In this document: piece by piece, positions 34,206-42,564 of the stretch
Position numbering within the stretch: the stretch's first letter is position 1
How the letters are laid out: the number at the start of each line of letters is the position of its first letter
Translations under genes and position numbers: made by a program
Notes under the pieces: generated by a model
What the model was told of the DNA's origin: nothing
Seen by the model: only the letters and a program-made list of their open reading frames with translations
The model's database searches: none
Assembly: GCF_000019225.1 (NCBI RefSeq)
Contig: NC_010995.1
Span: forward strand, 3,480,501 to 3,544,500
DNA: 64,000 bases
Origin: Cellvibrio japonicus Ueda107
GTDB taxonomy: Bacteria > Pseudomonadota > Gammaproteobacteria > Pseudomonadales > Cellvibrionaceae
Direction of reading: 5' to 3'

Positions 34206-37106
34206 TTAATCCGTCTTGTTAACCTTAGCCACCGGTCTTTTAACAGCAGCCTTCGGTGCTGCAACGACAGCCTTGCTTTTAGCTGTTTTCTTCGCTGTTG
34301 GTTGAACCTTTGTTGACGCTGTTTTAGATGCAGCAGTTTGTGCTTTACGCTCATGGCTGGCCTCTTTAGCGGCTGATGGTTTTGCAGCGGCTTTGGTTTT
34401 TGGGGCCGCAGGCGCTGATGTTTTTACTGCTGTTTTACCGGCGGGTGTTTTTACCTTTGCCTTTTTGCCGGAGGCTTTACCAGCGGCAGGTTTTTTGACA
34501 GCGGATTTTTTGGTGGTGGCCGCTTTAGTAACGACGGCATTGGATGCCTTTTTAGCCGTGGTCTTTTGGGACTCAACCTTTTTGCTCACCGGTGCTTTAT
34601 CCGCTGCTTTTTTCACGGCCCCTTTTTTCACCGCTGCCTTGGCCTGGTCAGGTTTTTGTTTTTTCGCCTTGGCACCCGCAGCCTTTGTTACCACTGACGC
34701 CTTAGCGGGCGAGGCAACGTCAACTTTTTTAGTCCCGGCTTTTTTCCGTGCCCCAGCCTCAACCGGGGCCTCGACCGGATCAACCCGGGCGGGAATTCCC
34801 TGCTTCACCCGAGCCTTGGCTGCACGCTTATGGGCCTTGGGCACTACCGAGGAAGCGGGTCGACGCACGGCCATACTGGACTCGATTTCAAAATCGATTT
34901 TGCGATTATCGAGATCAACACGCACCACGCGCACCACCAATTCATCACCCAACCCGAAAACACGGCGTGTGCGCTCGCCAACGAGACGCTGCTGGGCAGC
35001 ATCAAAACGGTAGTAATCATGGGGCAAGGAGGTGATATGCACCAGGCCCTCGATATAGAGATCATTCAACTCAACAAACAAACCAAAACTGGTCACCGAG
35101 CTGACATGGCCATCGTAAACACCACCCACCTGGTCGCGCAGGTATTCACACTTGAGCCAACTTACCACATCGCGGGTTGCCTCATCTGCACGGCGCTCGG
35201 TGCGTGAACACTGTTCGCCAAACACCAGTATCTCATTGACGCTATAGGGATAGATTTTACGCCGCGCGATAGGCTTGGCCCCTGCTACACGCTGCACATG
35301 CGTACTGGGCTCTTCGCTGCGGATAACCGAGCGGATCGCGCGATGCACGAGTAAATCCGGGTAGCGACGAATGGGCGAGGTGAAGTGGGTATAGGCATCG
35401 TAACCCAGGCCAAAATGGCCATGGTTTTCCATCTGGTACATGGCCTGGCGCAGGCTGCGCAGCATGACGGTCTGGATTAAATGGGCATCGCTGCGCCCCT
35501 GGATCTGCAGGAGTAGCTGTTGATAATCAGCCGAGGTGGGATGATCGCCACCGGCCAGGCCCAATCCCAGCTCAGCCAGGTAGGTGCGCAGATTAGCCAG
35601 CTTCTGCTCGGTAGGCCCTTCGTGTACGCGATACAGGCCTATCAGACCATGCTTTTCCAGGAACTTAGCCGCACACACATTCGCGCAAAGCATACATTCC
35701 TCGATCAACCTATGGGCGTCGTTGCGCTTGACCGGCACGATACGCTCGATTTTGCGCTGGTCGTTAAACAGGATACGGGTTTCCACCGTCTCAAAATCGA
35801 TCGCACCGCGCTCATCCCGCGCCTTGCGCAGGCATTGGAACAACTTGTACAAAGACTCAAGCTGCGGCAGTAATGGTTTGTACTCCTGGCGCAGGGCATC
35901 TGCCTCTTCGCCTTCGCCGGTCAGGATTGCACCCACCTTGGTGTAGGTCAGGCGCGCATGGGAGTGCATGACCGCCTCGTAGAATTGATAGCCGGTGATG
36001 CGCCCTGCATCACTGATAGTCATCTCGCATACCATACACAGGCGATCAACCGCCGGATTCAGCGAACACAGGCCATTGGAGAGCGCCTCCGGCAGCATAG
36101 GCACTACATAATCCGGGAAATAGACCGAATTGCCACGCGCGCGCGCTTCTATATCCAGGGGACTATCCACCTGGACATAGTGGGATACATCGGCAATCGC
36201 TACATACAGGCGCCAGCCGCCGCGACGACGCTCACACAATACCGCATCGTCAAAATCGCGCGCATCCTCACCATCGATGGTGACAAAGGGCAAATCGCGC
36301 ACATCAACCCGGAACTTCTTATCCGCCTCCTGTACCTCGGGAGGAATCCGGGAAGCTTCATCGACCACTTCCGATGGCCAGCTGCTGGGTATGCCATGGG
36401 CCTGGATGGCCAATTCAATTTCCATCCCCGGCGCCATGTGGTCGCCCAGCACCTGGATCACCCGCCCCATCGGCAGGCGGCTCTTGTCCGGTTGCTGGGT
36501 GATTTCAGCTACCACAATCTGCCCGTGCCTGGCACCGCCATAGCTGCCAAAGGGGATCATAATGTCGTGGGTAATGCGCGGGTTTTCCGGGCGCACAAAC
36601 TGCACGCCCTCTTCGTTGTAAAAGCGCCCGGCCAACTGCCAGGTATTGCGCGTCAGTACCTCGACAATCGCCCCCTCCTCCTTACCGCGGTACTGCTCCC
36701 CGGACAGGCGCACCAGCACCTCATCGCCATCAAATACCTTGCGCATCTGGCGGTTGTGTAAATAGATGTCCTCGCCCCCATCAGCCCGGATGATAAAACC
36801 ATAGCCATCGCGGTGCCCCTGAACCCGCCCGCGCACCACATCGATCTTATCCAGCCGCACAAACGCACCGCGCCGGTTGCTGATCAGCTGACCATCGCGC
36901 GCCATGGCAATCAGGCGGCGACGCAAGGCCTCCACCTGCTCCTCATCGCGGAGCTTGAGCATGTCGCACATTTGCTCGTGGGTAACGGGTTGGTCAGCAG
37001 TATCCAATAGTTCCAGGATGTACTCGCGGCTGGGTATAGGATTGTCGTACTTTTCAGCTTCACGCGCCGCGAAGGGATCTTTGGGGGGGAATTTACGCTT
37101 ACTCAA
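34206..37106 (-). CDS. rnr: Ribonuclease R with long Lys/Ala-rich tail
   Basis: 966 residues; TTG start at 37104-37106 with AAAGGACG upstream and the family N-terminus KFPPKDPFAAREAEKYDNPIPSREYIL. Domains: N-terminal winged helix (about 30-90), two cold-shock/OB domains, RNB exonuclease core with DGEDARDFDDAV (magnesium-binding Asp cluster), and a C-terminal S1 domain (about 640-725). RNase R degrades structured RNA 3' to 5', helps in rRNA and mRNA quality control, and joins tmRNA surveillance. The last 220 residues form a low-complexity tail of K, A, P, T repeats resembling histone H1 or AlgP-type tails. This is much longer than the short basic tail of the Escherichia coli enzyme. Confidence 0.95.
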   Translation of the reverse strand: MSKRKFPPKDPFAAREAEKYDNPIPSREYILELLDTADQPVTHEQMCDMLKLRDEEQVEALRRRLIAMARDGQLISNRRGAFVRLDKIDVVRGRVQGHRDGYGFIIRADGGEDIYLHNRQMRKVFDGDEVLVRLSGEQYRGKEEGAIVEVLTRNTWQLAGRFYNEEGVQFVRPENPRITHDIMIPFGSYGGARHGQIVVAEITQQPDKSRLPMGRVIQVLGDHMAPGMEIELAIQAHGIPSSWPSEVVDEASRIPPEVQEADKKFRVDVRDLPFVTIDGEDARDFDDAVLCERRRGGWRLYVAIADVSHYVQVDSPLDIEARARGNSVYFPDYVVPMLPEALSNGLCSLNPAVDRLCMVCEMTISDAGRITGYQFYEAVMHSHARLTYTKVGAILTGEGEEADALRQEYKPLLPQLESLYKLFQCLRKARDERGAIDFETVETRILFNDQRKIERIVPVKRNDAHRLIEECMLCANVCAAKFLEKHGLIGLYRVHEGPTEQKLANLRTYLAELGLGLAGGDHPTSADYQQLLLQIQGRSDAHLIQTVMLRSLRQAMYQMENHGHFGLGYDAYTHFTSPIRRYPDLLVHRAIRSVIRSEEPSTHVQRVAGAKPIARRKIYPYSVNEILVFGEQCSRTERRADEATRDVVSWLKCEYLRDQVGGVYDGHVSSVTSFGLFVELNDLYIEGLVHITSLPHDYYRFDAAQQRLVGERTRRVFGLGDELVVRVVRVDLDNRKIDFEIESSMAVRRPASSVVPKAHKRAAKARVKQGIPARVDPVEAPVEAGARKKAGTKKVDVASPAKASVVTKAAGAKAKKQKPDQAKAAVKKGAVKKAADKAPVSKKVESQKTTAKKASNAVVTKAATTKKSAVKKPAAGKASGKKAKVKTPAGKTAVKTSAPAAPKTKAAAKPSAAKEASHERKAQTAASKTASTKVQPTAKKTAKSKAVVAAPKAAVKRPVAKVNKTD

Positions 37107-37347
37107 AATCGGCGTCCTTTAATCGGAGGATATCGGAAGGAAGTACAGTTATGGGGGCAACCTGGCCCGAATAAAACCGGCGCCCGGAAATAAAGGCAAT
37201 ACCTATGGATTATAGGGCAGGCTTGGCGACAAACCCACCTGACTCTTCCTGGCGCGCATATAAACATAAAATAATTACAGACAAGCGTTGACAAGCCCAT
37301 GGCCGGAAATTATAGTGCGCGGCCTCAGCTGCTGATGCACTGGGAAT

Positions 37348-37433
37348 GCCCAGGTGGTGAAATTGGTAGACACGCTAGCTTCAGGTGTTAGTGGCCCCCG
37401 GCCGTGAAGGTTCAAGTCCTTTCCTGGGCACCA
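37348..37433 (+). tRNA. tRNA-Leu (anticodon CAG)
   Basis: Cloverleaf by eye: acceptor GCCCAGG pairs with CCTGGGC, D-arm with GAAATTGGTAGAC, anticodon stem CTAGC / GTTAG with loop TTCAGGT giving anticodon CAG, a long variable arm (type II, as in tRNA-Leu), T-arm GGTTCAAGTCC, and an encoded CCA end. Reads the codon CUG. A strong terminator follows. It lies upstream of rnr on the opposite strand and directly borders the polyketide cluster. Confidence 0.95.
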
Positions 37434-37438
37434 TACAT

Positions 37439-37467
37439 AAAAGCCCCGATCGAAAGATCGGGGCTTT
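37439..37467 (+). terminator. Terminator after tRNA-Leu
   Basis: AAAGCCCCGATC / GATCGGGGCTTT with a GAAA loop. It is bidirectional and may also end the leftward polyketide operon (its last gene stops at 37571). Confidence 0.9.
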
Positions 37468-37570
37468 GTTGTTTTTACCTGACAAAAACGCTATTGCAGC
37501 CGACAGGGCACCCATAACATGTCTTGAATTGACAGTTTATGCTTCACATTGTTAGAAGGGGTGACCCTAC

Positions 37571-38374
37571 CTAGGGAACCGCTGAATAATCCAATGGTAG
37601 CGACGACCTTTCAAGAAGGGATAATTGCGTAAAACAATTTTGCAGGTAAGTTGCAATCGCGCAACCCTGTTCACGGACGTAAAAATGCCCTCCGGGAAAT
37701 CGCTGATAAAATATTGGTTGCCGTGTTAGGTCTTGCCAACGCAACATTTCCACCATGTTTGTTTCACTGTCGTTTTCACCATCACAAATAATAATGGGAG
37801 AGTTCAGTTGGATAGGGGCAGTGCGATAACTCTCCAGTACTTGATAATCACAACGCATGCTCGGCAAAAATTGCCGCAAAATTTCCGGCTCTTCCAGCAA
37901 TACGTCGTGAATGCCCCCCAAACGTTTAAGGCGTTGTAAAAATTCATTATCACTTAACCTATGCATATCCCCACCATAAACAATATGGGGCGGCAAACGA
38001 CCGGAAACACATAGCGCCGCAACGTGAATGCCTTCGCTTTCCAGGCGCTGCGCAATATCATAGGCCAGTATCGATCCCATACTATGGCCAAATAGTACAA
38101 TCGGAACAGTGATTTTCTGAAGCACAATATCGCGGACAAGAGGGGCTGTAATATCCTGGATATTCGTCGCGCATGGCTCGTTGAAACGCCCCTCCCTTCC
38201 CGCCAATAATGCCGCAGATAAATAGACCTCAGATGAAAAAAAGCGTACCCAGGAGCGATACAAACTTGATCCCCCACCAGCGTGGGGCAAGCAAAACAAT
38301 CTCACTGAAACAGCGTCCGTTGCGGGGCTAAACGATCCCCACCGACTCATGGATGACGCAGGAGATTTGGACAT
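37571..38374 (-). CDS. Type II thioesterase of the polyketide cluster
   Basis: 267 residues, alpha/beta-hydrolase of the GrsT/RedJ thioesterase II family, with the LFCLPHAGGGSSLYRSW start, GHSMGS with catalytic Ser98, and a late GGHFYV holding the catalytic His. Such free enzymes remove stalled or wrong acyl groups from carrier proteins. It is the last gene of the leftward operon, 6 bp behind the AT-ER gene, which fits an editing role. AT-richer than the housekeeping genes nearby. Confidence 0.92.
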   Translation of the reverse strand: MSKSPASSMSRWGSFSPATDAVSVRLFCLPHAGGGSSLYRSWVRFFSSEVYLSAALLAGREGRFNEPCATNIQDITAPLVRDIVLQKITVPIVLFGHSMGSILAYDIAQRLESEGIHVAALCVSGRLPPHIVYGGDMHRLSDNEFLQRLKRLGGIHDVLLEEPEILRQFLPSMRCDYQVLESYRTAPIQLNSPIIICDGENDSETNMVEMLRWQDLTRQPIFYQRFPGGHFYVREQGCAIATYLQNCFTQLSLLERSSLPLDYSAVP

Positions 38375-38380
38375 ATTAAT

Positions 38381-40726
38381 TTAGGCCTCCACAGGTTGAA
38401 AAACAATGTCATGCATAAACGGTGACAGCAATTGCTGAATATGGGCCTGCATATAAGCCGCCGTATCCATCATTAGCTTTTCTGCAATCAGATGGACATG
38501 CCGATTTTTCCAGGACTCCAGATCACTGCCCTTAACCCATTGGTTGAAAGCTCCCAGAGCTGGGCCGGTGTGGACTTGATAATCCACACGCCTATTTGGA
38601 TCGCCTTGCAGGGCGAGCTGGCTTGAATAATAAAAATAGTATTTGAAAATCAGACACATTTTATATTTTGGTAAAGCATTGGCTTTTTCCACTTCCTGCG
38701 GGCGCTGGGTATCCATTAAATGTTTCACAATGCCTTTCCAGATATCCTCAAGGGAATTCTTAAAATAATGTGTTTCAATTTGCTCACGCAAACCATGCGG
38801 AATATCATCAATACCGTCAAAGTGATTATAAATTTGATAGAGCTTGTTCGCCCTTGCCGCAAAAAAGGTACCTTTCTTAAGAACCTGGATCTTTGCGCCT
38901 ATTTCAAACATATCTCCGGCAGGTGCGTAGGCTGTGTCTTTTACATTGATTGTTTGCAATATATCTTTCACTGCATCACTCGCACCACTCTCCACCGTAC
39001 ATTGGTTAATGGAACCGGTAAGAATAAAATCCGCGCCAAGGAAAAATGCCGCTGCTGCCGATTCGGGGGTACCGATCCCACCGGCCAATCCCACAAATAT
39101 CGGCTGGGCGTATTGATGGTGTGCCTGCTTTGCTTCGCACAACTTTTTCATTGTGGGAAATAAAATAGTGGGATTGCCCATATCTGTATGCCCCCCCGAA
39201 TCCGCTTCCACACAAATAGCGTGGCTCATCGGTACTTTACGACTCCACTCTGCTTGTTGCAGGGTAATTAGATTCGCCGTCAATAGCTCATCTACAATAC
39301 GTTGCGGTGCCGGACTTAAGAATACATCTGCCACTTCCGGACGCGATAACTTTGCCATAATATGATGGTTGCATTTAATGGCTCCATCAGCGCCTTGCTC
39401 AAGTCCCGCAATCCGATACCAAACCAAAGCCGGTGTCACTGTCACAAAAGCAGAGGCCTCAATATGATTAACACCCAGATCCACTAACAAACGCACCAAA
39501 TCCATTTCCGCGTCAGGATGATTAAGATTGCATAGAAAATTCACGCCAAAAGATGCCTTGTCAGCAATAGCGTTTTTAATGTGAATAACATCCTGACGAA
39601 TAGAATCCAATGGCAATCCTCCAGCGCCTAAAAATGCCAACATGCCATTACGTGCCATGTTGATAACCATCTCTTTCGAGGCAATACCCCGGTACATGGA
39701 GCCACACACATAAGCATATTTAACATGATAGGTTTGGCGAAACAAAATATTGCCCAATGTTGCCGATGTAAAACTGCAATTCAATTCCGTATCCAATAAC
39801 GGTGTTACGGTAACAACCTCCTCTGTGTGCGACGTCTCCGTCCAAGCCTGTCGTTCGTGCGTAGCAGCCAAGGGCATGGGATCGCACTGTTGAGTGATTT
39901 CATCTACCATTTTGCTTAAAATTAAACGTTCACCACATTCATGGTATTGGTCTACACCACAGGCCATAAGATAGCGAATGGAATCGCACCAGCGCACAGG
40001 GCTAGACAATTGCTGACTCAATGTTGTGTGGATTCGGTCTTGCTCATAGGGTTGCCCATTAACATTAGCGATGACAGGCTTATGCAGGGCCGAAAATTGA
40101 AAATCCTTTAAAAACTGTTCAAAGTTTTGCTGCGCATACTGCATCATGTGGGAATGGAATGCGCCCTGAACATTCAACGGAACCACTTTTATGCCACGTT
40201 TTTCCAGTTCGGAAAAAGCGTGCAACGTGCTTTGGTGTGGACCGGATAGAATTAATTGTGTCGGAGTATTGTAGTTGGCAATAACAATGTCTCGCAGATC
40301 CAACTCTGCGAGCAACGCTTGCAGTTGCTCCTCACGAGTACCCAATACTGCCAGCATGCCACCATCCCTGGCTTGGCTCATCAGTTGTCCGCGCTTTTTT
40401 ACCAGAGTTAAACCTGTGCTGAAATCAAAGGCACCCGCCGCCATAAGTGCATTGTATTCCCCCAGGCTATGCCCAATATAAAAATCCGCGGTACCATTTT
40501 GGTTTTCATTAAGGTTTAAATAGTGCAACGCATTGACCGTAAAAATAGCAGGTTGGGTAAATTCTGTTTTGTTGAGCAACCCTTGAGGATCAAGCGTACA
40601 CAACTCGGCAATATCGTAACCCAGGATACTATTAGCCTGGCTAACCAGTGTTGGGAAAAGGCGGAACAACTCCTTTCCCATACCGCGAAATTGTGTGCCC
40701 TGCCCTGCAAACATAATAGCTTTCAT
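38381..40726 (-). CDS. Free-standing acyltransferase-enoylreductase (trans-AT with PfaD-type ER)
   Basis: 781 residues with AAAGGAAA before the ATG. The N-terminal half (1-300) is a malonyl-CoA:ACP acyltransferase: IMFAGQGTQFRGMGKELF, GHSLGEY with Ser87, and AFHSHMM with His191, the FHS pattern of malonyl specificity. The C-terminal half (about 325-781) is a flavin-dependent PfaD-type enoylreductase: GMLAFLGAGGLP, VEADSGGHTD, and VGLAGGIGTPESAAAAFFLGADFILTGS. Fused AT-ER proteins of this kind serve trans-AT polyketide synthases by charging their carrier proteins and reducing selected double bonds. It supplies the acyltransferase missing from the neighbouring PKS proteins. Confidence 0.95.
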   Translation of the reverse strand: MKAIMFAGQGTQFRGMGKELFRLFPTLVSQANSILGYDIAELCTLDPQGLLNKTEFTQPAIFTVNALHYLNLNENQNGTADFYIGHSLGEYNALMAAGAFDFSTGLTLVKKRGQLMSQARDGGMLAVLGTREEQLQALLAELDLRDIVIANYNTPTQLILSGPHQSTLHAFSELEKRGIKVVPLNVQGAFHSHMMQYAQQNFEQFLKDFQFSALHKPVIANVNGQPYEQDRIHTTLSQQLSSPVRWCDSIRYLMACGVDQYHECGERLILSKMVDEITQQCDPMPLAATHERQAWTETSHTEEVVTVTPLLDTELNCSFTSATLGNILFRQTYHVKYAYVCGSMYRGIASKEMVINMARNGMLAFLGAGGLPLDSIRQDVIHIKNAIADKASFGVNFLCNLNHPDAEMDLVRLLVDLGVNHIEASAFVTVTPALVWYRIAGLEQGADGAIKCNHHIMAKLSRPEVADVFLSPAPQRIVDELLTANLITLQQAEWSRKVPMSHAICVEADSGGHTDMGNPTILFPTMKKLCEAKQAHHQYAQPIFVGLAGGIGTPESAAAAFFLGADFILTGSINQCTVESGASDAVKDILQTINVKDTAYAPAGDMFEIGAKIQVLKKGTFFAARANKLYQIYNHFDGIDDIPHGLREQIETHYFKNSLEDIWKGIVKHLMDTQRPQEVEKANALPKYKMCLIFKYYFYYSSQLALQGDPNRRVDYQVHTGPALGAFNQWVKGSDLESWKNRHVHLIAEKLMMDTAAYMQAHIQQLLSPFMHDIVFQPVEA

Positions 40727-40742
40727 CTGTGTTTCCTTTCAG

Positions 40743-42500
40743 CTAAGCAACAGGATTGGTGGATACTGAAGGCTCCAGGGATTTTGCGTTGGTTTGCGCG
40801 GCAACCTTGGCTGATACAAAATGATCAGATCGACGGGCAATATTGAATTCCGGATTGAAAAACTCATGGCCATGCTTAAAAAATAATTTCAACATATGGC
40901 GCACTGGAATTTCGTAGTAACGGCGGATATGTTGTTTGGATTTGGTTTTTCCCCACAGCACGGAGAGCAGATTAGCAATTTGCTTATGACCGAAATTACG
41001 TACCTTTGGATCAAACACGCGCAACTTCGGCGAAATAAGCTCATGGTCATGTATTAATTGAAAAATACGCGAACTGGCTTCTTCCGCAGATATTTCATTA
41101 CGATCAAACGCATCCACCAATTTTTTCCCTTCACTGAACAAGGTTGCGAATTCGGGTGAGTCTGGGCACAAATGACCAGGGTGAGTAACGCATTCGAGCT
41201 TCAACAAATCATTTTCGTCACCAGTTTCGAGAAACAATTCGTGCTGCTTGATTAACCTCAACTGATCCAAACCTGCTTCACCTATAGCCCATACACGCTG
41301 CCACGCATTCCATACACGATAATCTTTCCACGAACGATAAGCACTGGAAACCAGTTGATCGTTGTAACTCACACCACCGCGTGTAACCTGATCCACATAC
41401 GCAAAATCCCTGGCATCGAACTTCTGTGTCCGCACAGCCTGAATAAGGCGATTGCCCAAATGAAAAATGCAATCCATGGTAATAGCCAGGCCGCGTGAGA
41501 ACAAAGGATCCACAAAACCTGTCGCGTGCCCAAGGAGCACATAGCGATCGCCCACGGAATTCTCACAATTGTATTGCAAGCGACCGGTCTTGACCCATTC
41601 ACGCGCCGGTTTGGAAAACTCAAATTGCTTTTTCACCGAGGGGAAACGCTGGATGATAGACAGGAACTCATCCTCTGCAGATTGACCACTATCGGGGAAC
41701 TTATTGATGTCAAGGGTGTAGCCAACACTGCACAGGGGGTTGGTTCCTGTTCGAGTGTTGTTAAATGGAATAACCCAAATCCAGCCCCCCTCAAAAATAT
41801 GATGGACTGTAGTCTGGAACCAGGGAATGGGCATATTGTGGTAATTCGCGGGAATACAATCATCGTAAGGCGCCACATGACACATGTGGGTGAATGCGGA
41901 TCGGGTATTGGTTTCCATCGTGTTTTGCTTTGGACGCAACCCTAATTTATCTGCAATAACCGAGCGGTATCCTGTAGCATCTACTACATAATCTGCTTTG
42001 AAATTACCCTTATTGGTGTGAACTGTTACGCCCTCTTCGGTAAAATCCACGTCATTGATATTAACATCCACCTTAAAGTCTGCACCGTAACCCACGGCGA
42101 CCTGAAATATATAAGCATCGATATCCTGACGAAACAAATGGTTTTCCAAACCATGCAAATGCGGAGGGATAATGAATTGATTGGCTTCATCTTCACGCTG
42201 AGTTCCATCATTGCGATGATAAACAAAACCTATACCTCGCTTTACACCGGAGGATGAGCAAACATGCTTGCGCACCCGGGAAAAGGAAACAAGGTTGTGG
42301 ATCTCCGGCACATCATATCGATCTGCAATCAATTGGATCATTGATGATGTATGTCCAACAGTTGACTCACCAATGGCAAATTTAGGATGCGCCTGCTTAT
42401 CCAGAATTAATACCGATATGCCATGTCGCGCCAAAATTGCCGCCATGACAGTTCCACCAATGCCACTTCCCAAGATGATTACTTGATGTTGCTTATTCAT
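40743..42500 (-). CDS. Flavin-dependent halogenase
   Basis: 585 residues; same AAAGGAAA ribosome-binding site as the next gene. FAD-binding GSGIGG near the N-terminus (residues 11-16), the KFAIGEST motif (residues 40-47) and GGWIWVIP with the halogenase hallmark Trp239-x-Trp241-x-Ile-Pro, which separates these enzymes from monooxygenases. Lys87 in SGVKRGIGF is a candidate for the catalytic lysine that binds hypohalous acid. GFVDPLFSRGL occurs where related enzymes keep their second flavin contact. It should add chlorine or bromine to the polyketide or to a carrier-bound intermediate; the substrate cannot be told. A separate flavin reductase is needed and is not visible here. Confidence 0.85.
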   Translation of the reverse strand: MNKQHQVIILGSGIGGTVMAAILARHGISVLILDKQAHPKFAIGESTVGHTSSMIQLIADRYDVPEIHNLVSFSRVRKHVCSSSGVKRGIGFVYHRNDGTQREDEANQFIIPPHLHGLENHLFRQDIDAYIFQVAVGYGADFKVDVNINDVDFTEEGVTVHTNKGNFKADYVVDATGYRSVIADKLGLRPKQNTMETNTRSAFTHMCHVAPYDDCIPANYHNMPIPWFQTTVHHIFEGGWIWVIPFNNTRTGTNPLCSVGYTLDINKFPDSGQSAEDEFLSIIQRFPSVKKQFEFSKPAREWVKTGRLQYNCENSVGDRYVLLGHATGFVDPLFSRGLAITMDCIFHLGNRLIQAVRTQKFDARDFAYVDQVTRGGVSYNDQLVSSAYRSWKDYRVWNAWQRVWAIGEAGLDQLRLIKQHELFLETGDENDLLKLECVTHPGHLCPDSPEFATLFSEGKKLVDAFDRNEISAEEASSRIFQLIHDHELISPKLRVFDPKVRNFGHKQIANLLSVLWGKTKSKQHIRRYYEIPVRHMLKLFFKHGHEFFNPEFNIARRSDHFVSAKVAAQTNAKSLEPSVSTNPVA

Positions 42501-42564
42501 AAAAATTTCCTTTGTAAAATTGTTTATAGGAACATTAGCAAATCACAGAATCGCGTATTGTTCA

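Noticed and set aside
34393..36761. Several + strand frames opposite rnr, including an Ala/Phe-rich one resembling a membrane protein
   Set aside because: The hydrophobic look comes from reading the Lys/Ala tail of RNase R in reverse; no start signals.
40743..42500. Geranylgeranyl-reductase or ordinary flavin monooxygenase as identity of the halogenase gene
   Set aside because: The WIWVIP motif and KFAIGEST segment favour halogenase; left at 0.85 confidence because the substrate class is not resolved.
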